64,000 nt of DNA, from contig CBDFNQ010000036.1 in the NCBI GenBank assembly GCA_965250225.1, positions 180,698 to 244,697 of the forward strand. The letters are read 5' to 3'. This DNA is from CBDEUK01 sp965250225 (lineage in GTDB: Bacteria; Pseudomonadota; Gammaproteobacteria; Eutrophobiales; Eutrophobiaceae). Below, piece by piece: positions 1 through 9,400 of this stretch. Made by a program: the position numbers and the translations under genes. Below the pieces are notes generated by a model, which saw only the letters and a program-made list of their open reading frames with translations, had not been told where the DNA came from and ran no database searches. How positions within the stretch are numbered: position 1 is the stretch's first letter; each line of letters begins with the position of its first letter.

Positions 1-85
1 ATAAATCAAGATTTTTATTTCGATTCATGCATCGTACAAACAATAAGTTTTTTATTTAATTTTCCAAGTTTGAGGTAGAGATATA

Positions 86-292
86 ATGGATAATGGTACA
101 GTGAAGTGGTTCAATGAAACAAAAGGATTTGGGTTCATTGCACCAAGTGATGGTAGTAAAGACGTGTTCGTACATTTTTCAGTGATTGAAGGGGATGGAT
201 TTAAAACCCTGGCAGAAGGACAAGCTGTCGATTTCGAAGCAAAAGATGGTGATAAAGGACGTCAAGCAACCCGCGTTACCGCTGCGGCGTAG
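86..292 (+). CDS. Cold-shock protein (CspA family)
   Basis: A 68-residue single OB-fold cold-shock domain, the usual CspA length. The two nucleic-acid-binding motifs are visible: KGFGFI (RNP1, residues 14-19) and VFVHFS (RNP2, 27-32). Family members bind single-stranded RNA or DNA and melt RNA structure, either on cold shock or constitutively. A purine-rich Shine-Dalgarno (GAGGTAGAG) lies about 6 nt before the ATG. The gene is monocistronic as far as visible, followed by a possible terminator near 371-409. The promoter and any long cold-shock leader are only partly inside the window (85 nt), so cold inducibility cannot be judged. Family certain; which Csp paralogue is unknown. Confidence 0.95.
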   Translation: MDNGTVKWFNETKGFGFIAPSDGSKDVFVHFSVIEGDGFKTLAEGQAVDFEAKDGDKGRQATRVTAAA

Positions 293-370
293 TTTAGTTA
301 TTTAGCTTAATTTCTATCATTCAGGCGGAAAGGCCTTTCTCTGATAGGCCATAATCTTCGTGCTCTACAG

Positions 371-409
371 TTGCCCACTTTGTTCGTGGAGGGGCATTTG
401 GTTTTTTTT
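371..409 (+). terminator. Possible Rho-independent terminator after the cold-shock gene
   Basis: An imperfect hairpin (TGCCCAC pairing with GTGgagGGGCA) is followed by TTTGG and eight T residues. It lies in the 180-bp gap between the cold-shock gene and the first EamA permease. The stem has internal mismatches, so this is a moderate call. A second weak stem (GGCCT/AGGCC, about 333-352) precedes it and has no T-tract. Confidence 0.4.
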
Positions 410-475
410 GCGTTGTATTTTGTCTCGCAAATCATCTATATCTAATTTAATCCCACTAGAATTTTCATAATCCGA

Positions 476-1354
476 TTGAACAAGCGTTTTATCATTCACG
501 GCGCATTACCTGCTTTTGGCTCGGCCTTTTGCTTTGCCATCATGGCCAGCTTTATCAAGATTACTTCAGAGGAATTACCCGCTTCACAACTGGTTTTTTT
601 ACGCAGTGTTATCGGCTTGTTGATTATCTTGCCAATCGTCTTACCCCGTGGCTATCAATTCATAAAAACCTCTAAACTAAAGTTACATCTGTTTCGTGCG
701 TTGATTAGTCTCTGTGCTATGACGTGTTTTTTTTATGCTATTGGGCATATTGGTTTATCAGAATCAGCTTTACTAAATGCCACATCGCCTTTGTTCATAG
801 GAATCCTTGCAACGATTTTTCTACAGGAACAACTTGATCGTTTTTCACTGCTCGCCTTGCTCTGTGGCTTTATCGGCATAGCATTAATACTCAAACCTGG
901 CACTGAATTATTTAGCCTGGCAGCCTTGATCGGATTAGCATCCGGCTTGTTTATTGGCTGTGCAAAAATCCTTGTGCGCTACATGTCCGATACTGAGCCT
1001 GTATTACGCACAGTATTTTATTTCAGTTTATTATCAACTCTCTATTCTTCTATTCCTATGTTCTGGCTATGGCAAAGCCCATCCAATGATGCACTGATCT
1101 ATATGTTACTCGCGGGGATCTGTGCCACAGGCGGTCAAACCTTGTTAACCTATGCCTATTCTCACAATGAAGCCATTCAGGTCGCACCGTTTACCTATGT
1201 CACCGTCCTGATTGCTACGCTGATTGCCTGGCTAGTCTGGCGAGAGTTTCCAGATTTAACCTCAAGCATAGGAGCCATACTGGTTATTGTTTCTTGTCTG
1301 GTGATTACATTTCAGAAAAAAATGCCGAATCCATGGAAACAAAAAACGCCTTAA
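476..1354 (+). CDS. EamA-family (DMT) transporter
   Basis: A 292-aa polytopic inner-membrane protein with about ten predicted hydrophobic helices arranged as two EamA repeats (roughly residues 10-140 and 150-285), the architecture of the drug/metabolite transporter superfamily. Members export amino acids, nucleobases or other small metabolites; the substrate cannot be read from sequence. The only reasonable start is the TTG at 476: upstream in frame there is no ATG, GTG or TTG before the stop at 443, and this start leaves a short N-tail before helix 1. No good Shine-Dalgarno is seen. A second, distinct EamA permease follows at 1595 after a strong terminator, so the two are probably separate transcription units. 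Confidence 0.85.
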   Translation: MNKRFIIHGALPAFGSAFCFAIMASFIKITSEELPASQLVFLRSVIGLLIILPIVLPRGYQFIKTSKLKLHLFRALISLCAMTCFFYAIGHIGLSESALLNATSPLFIGILATIFLQEQLDRFSLLALLCGFIGIALILKPGTELFSLAALIGLASGLFIGCAKILVRYMSDTEPVLRTVFYFSLLSTLYSSIPMFWLWQSPSNDALIYMLLAGICATGGQTLLTYAYSHNEAIQVAPFTYVTVLIATLIAWLVWREFPDLTSSIGAILVIVSCLVITFQKKMPNPWKQKTP

Positions 1355-1545
1355 CTTAATCTTGTGTTTCATTTTCTGTTGACAACGACAAAGATTATCT
1401 TCAGACTCCCCGCCGTTATGAAATCGATAATCAAAGACACTGCACAATGCATTACCATGCGACTGGTCAAATGGCTAGTCTGTGCTTCTACTTGTCTGCG
1501 GCTTTCGATGACATAAACTAAATACACAATTTTAGAATTCAATAG

Positions 1546-1579
1546 AAACCGCAGATTTCAAAATCTGCGGTTTTTTTTT
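1546..1579 (+). terminator. Rho-independent terminator
   Basis: A perfect 13-bp stem (AAACCGCAGATTT / AAATCTGCGGTTT, 1546-1558 and 1561-1573) with a 2-nt apex runs into nine T residues. It reads on the plus strand and ends 16 bp before the next EamA gene, so it should end transcription of the first EamA permease. The 190 nt before it (1355-1545) contain no gene I can support. Confidence 0.85.
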
Positions 1580-1594
1580 GCCTGGAAACTTATC

Positions 1595-2467
1595 ATGAAC
1601 TTATCAGTCGCCTATATCGCAACTATCTTAATTTGGTCAACCACACCGCTTGCCATTCAATGGAGCAGTAGAGGCCCGGGATTTTTATTTGGTGTAACGT
1701 CTCGTATGTTACTCGGGCTGCTGTGTGTATTGATCATTAACGTTTTTTTAAAAAGATCATTGCCAGTAAACAAAGCTGCGCTGCAGAGTTATATCGCTAG
1801 TGGAGTGGGAATATATGGAGCGATGTTATCGGTGTATTGGGGTGCGCAATACATCCCTTCTGGGTGGGTATCGATTATATTCGGACTGGCTCCTATGATC
1901 ACAACCATACTAGCTATGTTCTTGCTCAAGGAACAATCCTTAAGCTTGAACAAGATCGTCGCTCAGGTTACTGGCCTGGCTGTGATTTTTATGTCATCTT
2001 TTGACGCTGGCTATTCTGCCAGTCTGGGAATAATTGCTGTGTTGTTCTCTGCTATTATACATTCAGGCAGTGCAGTCATCGTCAAACGTATCGATGCCAA
2101 TATCAGGCCGCTGGATTCGGTAACGGGCGGTTTATTGTTCGCGGTACCCGCCTATTTTGTGACATGGTCTATTTTTGATGGCGAATTACCACAAATGCTG
2201 TCACTGAAAAATACGATTGCGATCTTATATTTAGCAATTATTGCCACAGCAGGTGGATTTGTATTGTATTATTTTATCTTAAAATATTTGAGCGCAGTGA
2301 AAGTGGCAATGGTAGCCATGTTATCGCCAGTATTGGCATTACTCCTGGGTAGCCTGTTAAATCATGAAGAAATAACAGGCAGAACAATTATTGGGGCGAT
2401 CTTGATTATTACTGCCATGTTTGTGCATGATGCATTACCAACAAAGAATGAAGATAAATCTATTTGA
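1595..2467 (+). CDS. EamA-family (DMT) transporter
   Basis: A 290-aa, ten-helix DMT-superfamily permease with duplicated EamA domains (about residues 3-135 and 145-278). It starts directly at helix 1 (MNLSVAYIATILIW). It is clearly not a recent duplicate of the permease at 476 because the loops and helix sequences differ throughout, so the two probably have different substrates. A weak GGA precedes the ATG. It is followed 15 bp downstream by the PHP phosphatase gene and the two may be co-transcribed. Substrate unknown. Confidence 0.85.
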   Translation: MNLSVAYIATILIWSTTPLAIQWSSRGPGFLFGVTSRMLLGLLCVLIINVFLKRSLPVNKAALQSYIASGVGIYGAMLSVYWGAQYIPSGWVSIIFGLAPMITTILAMFLLKEQSLSLNKIVAQVTGLAVIFMSSFDAGYSASLGIIAVLFSAIIHSGSAVIVKRIDANIRPLDSVTGGLLFAVPAYFVTWSIFDGELPQMLSLKNTIAILYLAIIATAGGFVLYYFILKYLSAVKVAMVAMLSPVLALLLGSLLNHEEITGRTIIGAILIITAMFVHDALPTKNEDKSI

Positions 2468-2482
2468 TGAATATGCTATTTC

Positions 2483-3307
2483 ATGATTTATGATCTACAC
2501 ACACATACGCAGGTATCGGATGGCAAACTCTCGCCATCCGAATTACTTGCGCGCGCGAAGGAATTCCACGTAAATGCTATTTCGATCACGGATCATGATA
2601 CCGTTAAAGCTTATGATGAACTGACTGATAAAGACAAACAGAGTATCACTCTAATACCTGGCATTGAATTCTCTTCTGTCTGGCGAAAAACAGGTGTACA
2701 TATTGTCGGTTTGAATATTGATCTAAACAATGATGCTTTGAAACAAACCATACAGCTTCAACAAAAGAATCGACAAGAACGTGCAAAAACTATCATCGAT
2801 AAACTAGCAAAAAAACTCAGCCAGGAAATAGCACTGGAACAAATTGAATCAATTGCCAGAAACAATAATATTGGCAGACCCCATATTGCTGAATATCTAG
2901 TGCAAAATAAAATTGTGGAAAATCAAAAAGAAGCTTTTGATAAATATCTTGGCACAGGGAAAATCGGTGATATTAAAAATACCTGGCTCGATCTTGAAAC
3001 AATAATAAAAACCATTACAAATTCCAACGGTATAGCCGTACTTGCTCACCCGGCGAAATATAAATTAACCAGAACAAAATTAATTGAATTATTATCTGAT
3101 TTTAAAAATTATGGTGGTCAGGCTTTTGAAGTTGTTTCAGGTAAACAAGTACCACATTTAACCAGAGACCTTGCCAGGATTTCAGAGGCCAAAGAACTTT
3201 ATGCCTCCTGTGGTTCCGATTTTCATCAAACAGGACATTCCTGGTCGGAACTTGGGAAATTTGGAAAACTACCAGAAAACTGTAAGCCAGTCTGGGAATT
3301 GTTTTAA
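2483..3307 (+). CDS. rnm: PHP-domain phosphoesterase, RNase AM / YciV (TrpH) type
   Basis: A 274-aa PHP-fold metal hydrolase. The metal-ligand motifs are all present: DLHTHTQVSDG (residues 4-14), ITDHDT (36-41), GIEFSS (about 60-65), AHPAKY (about 191-196) and GSDFHQTG near the C-terminus. Its size and motif layout match YciV/RnmO, which hydrolyses 3',5'-nucleotide bisphosphates and trims the 5' end of rRNA. In many proteobacteria this gene lies near trp or YciO/SUA5 genes; here its neighbours are an EamA permease and, convergently, DUF2288. No clear Shine-Dalgarno. The exact substrate is inferred from family membership. Confidence 0.85.
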   Translation: MIYDLHTHTQVSDGKLSPSELLARAKEFHVNAISITDHDTVKAYDELTDKDKQSITLIPGIEFSSVWRKTGVHIVGLNIDLNNDALKQTIQLQQKNRQERAKTIIDKLAKKLSQEIALEQIESIARNNNIGRPHIAEYLVQNKIVENQKEAFDKYLGTGKIGDIKNTWLDLETIIKTITNSNGIAVLAHPAKYKLTRTKLIELLSDFKNYGGQAFEVVSGKQVPHLTRDLARISEAKELYASCGSDFHQTGHSWSELGKFGKLPENCKPVWELF

Positions 3308-3344
3308 TAGAGTAAGAGTAATAAATTATTTCTTATGGGTGTCT

Positions 3345-3665
3345 CTATGATTTTTTAATAGGCTGAACCAAAACCCAGGGCTTAACCACCACACTCCAGA
3401 TTTCTTCGCCACCTTCCGACCAGGTCTTTGCCTGTTGGTCAAAAGATCGTAATATTTTTTTTGCATTCACCCACTCTTCAATCTGTTCTGCATCATCAAT
3501 GGCAAGAGTGTGCGCAACCTGAATTAAATCGAGCTCATCAGAGACATAGATCATTATTCCTTTAGCATAGAAAAATTCTACCTCTTTCCATACGACACGT
3601 GATGTTTCAGAAAGAATATTTCTTTTTTCTTCTGTTTCAATGGTTAGTTTTTCTTCTATACACAT
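3345..3665 (-). CDS. DUF2288 family protein
   Basis: A 106-aa acidic cytoplasmic protein whose conserved core (SETSRVVWKE, then AHTLAIDDAEQIEEW and SVVVKPWVLVQP at the end) is that of DUF2288, a small proteobacterial family without a known function. It has no signal peptide or membrane helix. It starts 20 nt after lipA and is probably the last cistron of the ybeD-lipB-lipA transcript. It is convergent with the PHP phosphatase gene, with only about 37 bp between the two stops and no obvious terminator. Confidence 0.8.
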   Translation of the reverse strand: MCIEEKLTIETEEKRNILSETSRVVWKEVEFFYAKGIMIYVSDELDLIQVAHTLAIDDAEQIEEWVNAKKILRSFDQQAKTWSEGGEEIWSVVVKPWVLVQPIKKS

Positions 3666-3685
3666 CTGGGTTTAGAAAGAGTGAT

Positions 3686-4657
3686 TCAAAAAACAGATTT
3701 TCCAATTGTTGCATCACCTGCAGCCTGTAGATCAGCATGATAAGACGAACGTACCATTGGCCCACTGGCAACATTGCTAAACCCTAAGCCTCTTGCGTAT
3801 TTACCTAATTCATCAAATTCCTGTGGTGCAACAAATCGTTCAACTGGCAAATGAAAGCGGCTTGGCTGTAAATATTGACCCAGGGTTAATAAATCACAGC
3901 CCTTTTGTTGTAGATCAACTATTACCTGTTTAATTTCATCAAGGCTTTCGCCCAGACCCAACATCAAACCAGATTTTGTCGGCACGTTAGGATTTCTTTG
4001 CTTAAATTCTTTCAGTAACCGTAAAGACCATTGATAATCAGAACCTGGTCGAACTTTTTTATAGAGAGCTGGCACGGTTTCAAGATTGTGATTGAATACA
4101 TCTGGCGCTTGATTACTCAATTGTTCCAGAGCAGGTTCTAAGCGATTGCGAAAATCCGGAACCAATATTTCCACACTAATTCCCGGAGATTGTTCTCTAA
4201 CTTCCTTAATGCATTCTGCAAAATACCCGGCACCACCGTCACGTAGATCGTCACGATCAACCGAGGTGATCACAACGTATTTAAGCTGCATCAATTGAAT
4301 CGTCCTGGCAAGATTTTTCGGTTCGTCTTTATCCAGTGAATTCGGACGGCCGTGCGCCACATCGCAAAATGGACAACGTCGTGTACACAAATCACCCATG
4401 ATCATAAAAGTTGCTGTGCCATGTGCAAAACATTCACCTAAATTTGGACAGGACGCTTCTTCACAAACCGTGTGCAAGTCATGATCACGAATTAGGCGTT
4501 TGAGTTCTAGAACCTTTGGGTCGGTGGGTGCCATGGCACGTATCCATTCAGGCTTTCGCTTTAATGGCCCTTCGCTAGGGATAACCTTAATGGGAATACG
4601 CGAAATTTTTAAACTGCCTCTTTGTTCCCGGGTGGGTTTATTCATATCTGAATTCAT
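3686..4657 (-). CDS. lipA: Lipoyl synthase LipA
   Basis: A 323-aa radical-SAM enzyme that inserts two sulfur atoms into the octanoyl chain on lipoyl domains of 2-oxoacid dehydrogenases and the glycine cleavage H protein. The auxiliary 4Fe-4S cluster ligands are C65, C70 and C76 (CEEASCPNLGEC). The radical-SAM cluster is C91-x3-C95-x2-C98 (CTRRCPFC). The conserved C-terminal RSSYHA (303-308) supplies the serine ligand of the auxiliary cluster. The ATG overlaps the lipB stop as ATGA, so the two are translationally coupled. The length equals the E. coli enzyme. No oddities. Confidence 0.97.
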   Translation of the reverse strand: MNSDMNKPTREQRGSLKISRIPIKVIPSEGPLKRKPEWIRAMAPTDPKVLELKRLIRDHDLHTVCEEASCPNLGECFAHGTATFMIMGDLCTRRCPFCDVAHGRPNSLDKDEPKNLARTIQLMQLKYVVITSVDRDDLRDGGAGYFAECIKEVREQSPGISVEILVPDFRNRLEPALEQLSNQAPDVFNHNLETVPALYKKVRPGSDYQWSLRLLKEFKQRNPNVPTKSGLMLGLGESLDEIKQVIVDLQQKGCDLLTLGQYLQPSRFHLPVERFVAPQEFDELGKYARGLGFSNVASGPMVRSSYHADLQAAGDATIGKSVF

Positions 4658-5325
4658 GCCGCTTTATTATCTTTTTTTGTTTGCCCTGTTTGTTTTGTCT
4701 GATCCATCTGTATCTTTAAACCAAGATTCTCTGCCAGTTTAGGTAGCAATTTCTGGGCGACCGATTGACATTTCTCTTTGATCGAAAAATCGCTAAGCTG
4801 TGTCACTTCAAGGCCTGCAAAACCACAGGGATTGATTCCAAGAAACGGAGCTAGATCCATATCGACATTCAGCGCTAGCCCATGATAACAACATCCTTTC
4901 TTGACCCGTATTCCGAGTGCAGAAATCTTTTTATGATTGACATACACACCCGGTGCACCATTGCGTCGTTGACCATCCAGTCCATAATCGTTTAACAATT
5001 CAATAATTGACCGTTCCAGCAAGTTCACATAAGACTTAACTGCCAAACCCAGTTGTTTCAAATCAAGCAAGCAGTAAATGATCACCTGCCCTTTTCCATG
5101 ATAGGTCACCTGTCCACCACGATCCGTCTGAATAACCGGGATGTTGTTTGTATCGATTAAGTGTTCACGCTTCCCATTCAAACCTAATGTGTAGACAGAG
5201 GAATGTTCAACCAACCAAAGTTGATCCTGTGTTGCTTCTGTACGTTGTGATGTAAATGCCTGCATATCTTCCAGGCACACTTTATAGTCCTGAATACCCT
5301 GATCAATGAATTGTGCAGTTCTCAT
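4654..5325 (-). CDS. lipB: Octanoyltransferase LipB
   Basis: A 223-aa lipoate/biotin-ligase-fold acyltransferase that moves octanoate from acyl-carrier protein to apo-lipoyl domains, the step before LipA. Signatures present are RGGQVTYHGKGQ (69-80), the catalytic lysine K133 in KKISALGIR and the catalytic cysteine C167 in INPCGF. A Lys/Gln/Thr-rich tail (QMDQTKQTGQTKKD) extends the C-terminus beyond the usual domain end. It overlaps lipA (ATGA) and its own ATG overlaps the ybeD stop in the same way, giving a tightly coupled ybeD-lipB-lipA operon. Confidence 0.97.
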   Translation of the reverse strand: MRTAQFIDQGIQDYKVCLEDMQAFTSQRTEATQDQLWLVEHSSVYTLGLNGKREHLIDTNNIPVIQTDRGGQVTYHGKGQVIIYCLLDLKQLGLAVKSYVNLLERSIIELLNDYGLDGQRRNGAPGVYVNHKKISALGIRVKKGCCYHGLALNVDMDLAPFLGINPCGFAGLEVTQLSDFSIKEKCQSVAQKLLPKLAENLGLKIQMDQTKQTGQTKKDNKAA

Positions 5326-5612
5326 AGAGCCATTATCACTCGTTCATGTGCGGTTAATTCCATGTAGATATTATCCAGTTGCTGTTTACTCTGAGCCTCG
5401 ACAACGACGGTCACCGATATGTATTTTCCACCCTTGCTAGCACGGCTCTTGACAGCAGCATCACCAAGATCAGTCACGTGTTTTTTAACAATGCTGACAA
5501 CGAGACCATCAAAGTCATCCATATCCATTCCCATCGCCTTAATCGGGAATGAACAGGGAAACTCCATGATGGTTTCCGTTTCCTGTTCGGATTGATTGGT
5601 ATCTTCTGACAT
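5322..5612 (-). CDS. ybeD: YbeD/DUF493 family small regulatory protein
   Basis: A 96-aa DUF493 (YbeD) protein: MEFPCSFPIKAMG at the front, VVSIVKKHVTDLG in the middle, then the ferredoxin-like/ACT-type strands SVTVVVEAQ and a terminal VIMAL. E. coli YbeD has the same position next to lipB and dacA and is thought to have an allosteric/regulatory role, without a defined activity. I take the ATG at 5612; an in-frame TTG at 5636 would add eight residues absent from the family. Coupled to lipB by an ATGA overlap. It is divergent from the MOSC gene with only 45 bp between starts, so their promoters must overlap. Confidence 0.9.
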   Translation of the reverse strand: MSEDTNQSEQETETIMEFPCSFPIKAMGMDMDDFDGLVVSIVKKHVTDLGDAAVKSRASKGGKYISVTVVVEAQSKQQLDNIYMELTAHERVIMAL

Positions 5613-5657
5613 AATACCTACAATAATAACCGACAAAACTCACTATAACACTGAAAC

Positions 5658-6146
5658 ATGGACAAAAAAATATCTGACCTAAAAGCTACTCATGCACGAA
5701 GTGGCAAGCTCGAGTGGATCGGAATTCGTCCAAACCGTAAAGAGCCGTTGCAAACTCCAGACCAGGTTGAGTTCATTACGGGTCACGGTATCAAGGGTGA
5801 TCACCGCGCCTCTAAAGTTGGTTCTAAACGCCAGATCACTCTACTGCAATTTGAGCATCTCGAGGTCATTGCCAAACTGCTCGGGCAACCTTCAATTGCT
5901 GCAGAATTATTACGCCGCAATCTCCTCGTATCTGGCATCAATCTGACAGCTTTTCGAGGGGAAACCTTCAGCATTGGCAGTGCTATCCTGCAAGGTACCG
6001 GTTACTGTCACCCCTGTTCCAGGATGGAAGAAAACCTTGGATCCGGTGGCTATAACGCGGTTCGTCATCATGGTGGTATTACCGCGAGGGTTCTCGAAGG
6101 TGGGATAGTCAAATTAGGCGCAATAGTAACGTTAAGGGATCTCTGA
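5658..6146 (+). CDS. MOSC domain-containing protein
   Basis: A 162-aa protein that is essentially one MOSC (MOCO sulfurase C-terminal) domain. Visible signatures are GHGIKGDHRA (about 43-52), LLRRNLLVSGINL (85-97) and GYCHPCSRMEENLG with its conserved cysteines (about 115-128), followed by VRHHGGITARV. MOSC domains act as sulfur carriers or in detoxification linked to molybdenum cofactor; small stand-alone members such as YiiM give resistance to N-hydroxylated base analogues. No partner enzyme is adjacent, so the substrate is unknown. Divergent from ybeD. Confidence 0.88.
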   Translation: MDKKISDLKATHARSGKLEWIGIRPNRKEPLQTPDQVEFITGHGIKGDHRASKVGSKRQITLLQFEHLEVIAKLLGQPSIAAELLRRNLLVSGINLTAFRGETFSIGSAILQGTGYCHPCSRMEENLGSGGYNAVRHHGGITARVLEGGIVKLGAIVTLRDL

Positions 6147-6219
6147 ACAAGTCCACTATTACTAAAGGCATAAGTACTCAATCAGATTCACAGGCATTAT
6201 GCATACAATATTATAAAAT

Positions 6220-6359
6220 GAGATTTTTTCACGAAAAATAGTTTTTGTCATAACAAGGCGAAAATGTTCTAAAAAACGGAATTTACACGCAGTAAATGAG
6301 TACTTTTAGGTTATTTTTAATGCCGATATGGCGAAAAATATGAATCGTGAGAAGATCTC
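6220..6359. repeat. 140-bp imperfect palindromic repeat, copy 1
   Basis: A 140-bp block whose ends form an imperfect 14-bp inverted repeat (GAGATTTTTTCACG at 6220-6233 against CGTGAGAAGATCTC at 6346-6359). It fills most of the 328-bp gap between the MOSC gene and the large flavoprotein. The interior has the same layout as the copy at 24649-24788: ACAAGG..AAATG, then an ACGGAATTTACA...GTAAATGAG element. It has no coding potential. It resembles a MITE or extragenic palindromic element. The rest of the gap (6360-6474) holds a TATAAT at 6380-6385 without a good -35, possibly the promoter of the flavoprotein gene. Confidence 0.7.
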
Positions 6360-6474
6360 AGTTAATCATTCCTTTTAATTATAATTTCTGCTGTTAATAT
6401 CTGCGCCTGAATTGGTTTAGAAAGCCGTTATTTTTCCCCTATATACAAACTAATAGAAACAGTCTTTTTTCTTT

Positions 6475-9400
6475 ATGAGTACCACAAGTTCAAAACACGA
6501 CAAGCTCACATTGGGCATCTCCGGTTTCGGTTACGACGACCTGTATAAACCTGACAAACTCAAACAGCTCAATGCATTGTTCCACCAGGAACTCGCCCGT
6601 AAAGACGCCACACTGGCCGAACAATTTCAGGCTTACACAACAGCAGAGGATAATTCATTTTCTGCCCAAAACATTTCAGATCTACTGGTAAAAACAGCAC
6701 CGCATGTGGGTGATTTCGTTGCCCGATTGTTCGGTGTCACTCAGGAAAAAGAACAACAGGAAATAAACATCCAGTCTGATATGAGCAGTGTGTTTGTCTT
6801 CCGAAATGAAGTAGTGGATAAACTCGGAACCAAATTTAAAAAAATCGACACCTCTGATTGGGATTTCAATGCGATCCAGTCCAATATGGATTTACTCCAG
6901 ACAGCGGGCTTCCCACAAACGCTGGCGATCAAAGACGATGAAAAAGCCATTGCTATGGTAGGTGCCAGACTGGCAAATCTTAGTGACCATTATCTGCTAT
7001 TACGAAAAGACAGACCCAGTGATTATTCTGGTGGGGCGGCGGCTGCTGATAATGATACCAAACAACTCCGTGAATCATTACGAGACAATGATCAAATAAC
7101 TTCTAATTTTGCAGAGCAGCTCGCGATAGAAGACGATTCAGAGTTTATCGATACAATCTTAGAGATTGTACGAATCTGGGCTCACGCAACCCAACTTGAA
7201 AACAGTCCACTCGCTGAGAAAACCAGAGGTTGGTTGAGTTTTAAGGATGTGGCTAAACGTGATTTTAATCAGCTTGTTCATCATGAAACATTTCATCGCG
7301 ACGGTTTTGATACCTGGATGTCTGATAAAAATGACCGCCGACATCGTGATGGTTTTGCGCTAACCGATCAACGTTTTGAACAACGCCAGGTATTGTATGA
7401 GGTCAATCACTGTATTTTCTGCCATGATCGCGATACAGATTCCTGCTCCAAAGGCATGCGTAATAAAAAAACCGAAGGTTTCAAATCCAATTCATTAGGG
7501 TCGCCTATAACCGGCTGTCCACTCGGTGAAAAAATTTCAGAAATGCATGTGGTTAAAAAAGGCGGCGATAATATTGGAGCGTTGGCCTTAATCGTTCTGG
7601 ATAATCCCATGTGCCCTGGCACGGGTCACCGTATTTGCAATGACTGTATGCGCGGTTGTATTTATCAAAAGACTGAACCAGTGAATATCCCACAGATTGA
7701 AACCAATGTATTAACGGATGTATTGTTCATGCCATGGGGGTTTGAAATCTACAGCTTTCTCACACGTTGGAATCCGTTAAACATTCAACGACCTTATCAA
7801 CTGCCTTATAACGGCAAAAATGTCATGGTAGTTGGCATGGGTCCAGCCGGATATACCCTGTCGCACTATTTACTCAATGAAGGCTTCGGTGTTGCGGGAA
7901 TCGATGCACTGAAGATTGAACCACTATCAGAAAAACTCATTGGTGGAAAAGGCACAGCACCAGAACCCATTGAAGATTTCAATGATATTTATGAAGAACT
8001 GGATAAACGATTGCTTGCAGGTTTTGGTGGTGTCGCTGAATACGGCATTACCGTACGTTGGGACAAAAACTTTCTTAAGGTCATCTATCTGACCCTGGCA
8101 CGTCGTGCAGCCTTCCGTTGTTATGGCGGTGTTCGCTTTGGCGGCACAATAACTATTCAGGAAGCATGGGACATGGGCTTTGATCACATTGCACTTGCAT
8201 CCGGTGCCGGAAAGCCAACCATTATTGGCCTGAAAAATAATCTGATCCGGGGCATTCGCAAAGCATCGGACTTCCTCATGACACTGCAACTCACTGGTGC
8301 TGCCAAAAATAACTCCATGGCCAATCTACAAGTTCGTTTGCCGGTCGGGATTATTGGTGGTGGTTTAACGGCCATTGATACTACGACAGAAGTCATGGCC
8401 TATTATCCTGTTCAGGTCGAAAAAATATTACGCCGCTACACAATCCTCTGCGACAAGCACGATGAAGAGACGGTTCGCGCACGATATGATAAAGAAGAAA
8501 TTGAAATCCTTGATGAGTTTCTTGAGCATGGCAAAGCCATTGTTGCCGAACGTGAACGTGCAACAGCCACAAATGTAAAACCAAATTTCGAACCTTTAAT
8601 CACCGCCTGGGGCGGTGCCACCATGTTCTATCGCAAGGGCATCAAAAATTCTCCTGCCTACACTCAAAACCACGAAGAAATACATGAGGCTTTACAGGAA
8701 GGTATCCAGCTTGCCGAAGGCATGAATCCACTCGAAGCGGTCGAGGATGAATATGGTGCACTCAAGGCGGTTAAATTCGACAAACTGGATGAGATAGATG
8801 GGCACTGGATGTCTCAGTCAAATGAGCTGGAAATTCCACTCAAAAGTTTATTCATCGCGGCCGGTACAGCACCGAACACCATTTATGAACAGGAATATCC
8901 CTACTCTTTTCGCATGGATAAGAAATTCTTCCAGCGCTATGAACCGCATTGGAACGATACGGATATTCCCGAATTATTACCAATGGACGATGAAGCTGAA
9001 CCTAAAATCGGAAAACCGGCTCCTTTTACCTCTTATCATAAAAATGGCAAATTCATCAGCTTCTATGGCGACAATCATCCTGTCTATGCAGGGAATGTCG
9101 TTAAGGCAATGGCAAGCGCAAAGGATGGTTATCCTTATGTTGTTAAGTTATTTGAAAAAGAGTTTGCCCAATTAAACGAGAATGAACAAAGCGCTCGTGA
9201 TGCAAATCTGGAAAGTTTATTTAACAAACTTGATGAAGAATTATTGGCCACGGTTGTTGAAGTCAACCGCCTGACACCGACCATCGTTGAAGTCATTGTG
9301 AAAGCGCCATTACAGGCACGTAAATTTCATCCAGGACAATTCTATCGTGTACAAAATTTCGAATCCCTCGCACCGACGGTAAATGATACCGTGCTTGCCG

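Noticed and set aside
1262..1447. 61-codon minus-strand frame after the first EamA gene
   Set aside because: Mostly overlaps the permease; no family features; the intergenic part alone does not support a gene.
8798..9175. 125-codon frame inside the large flavoprotein gene
   Set aside because: Shifted frame within a well-supported coding region; composition is not protein-like.
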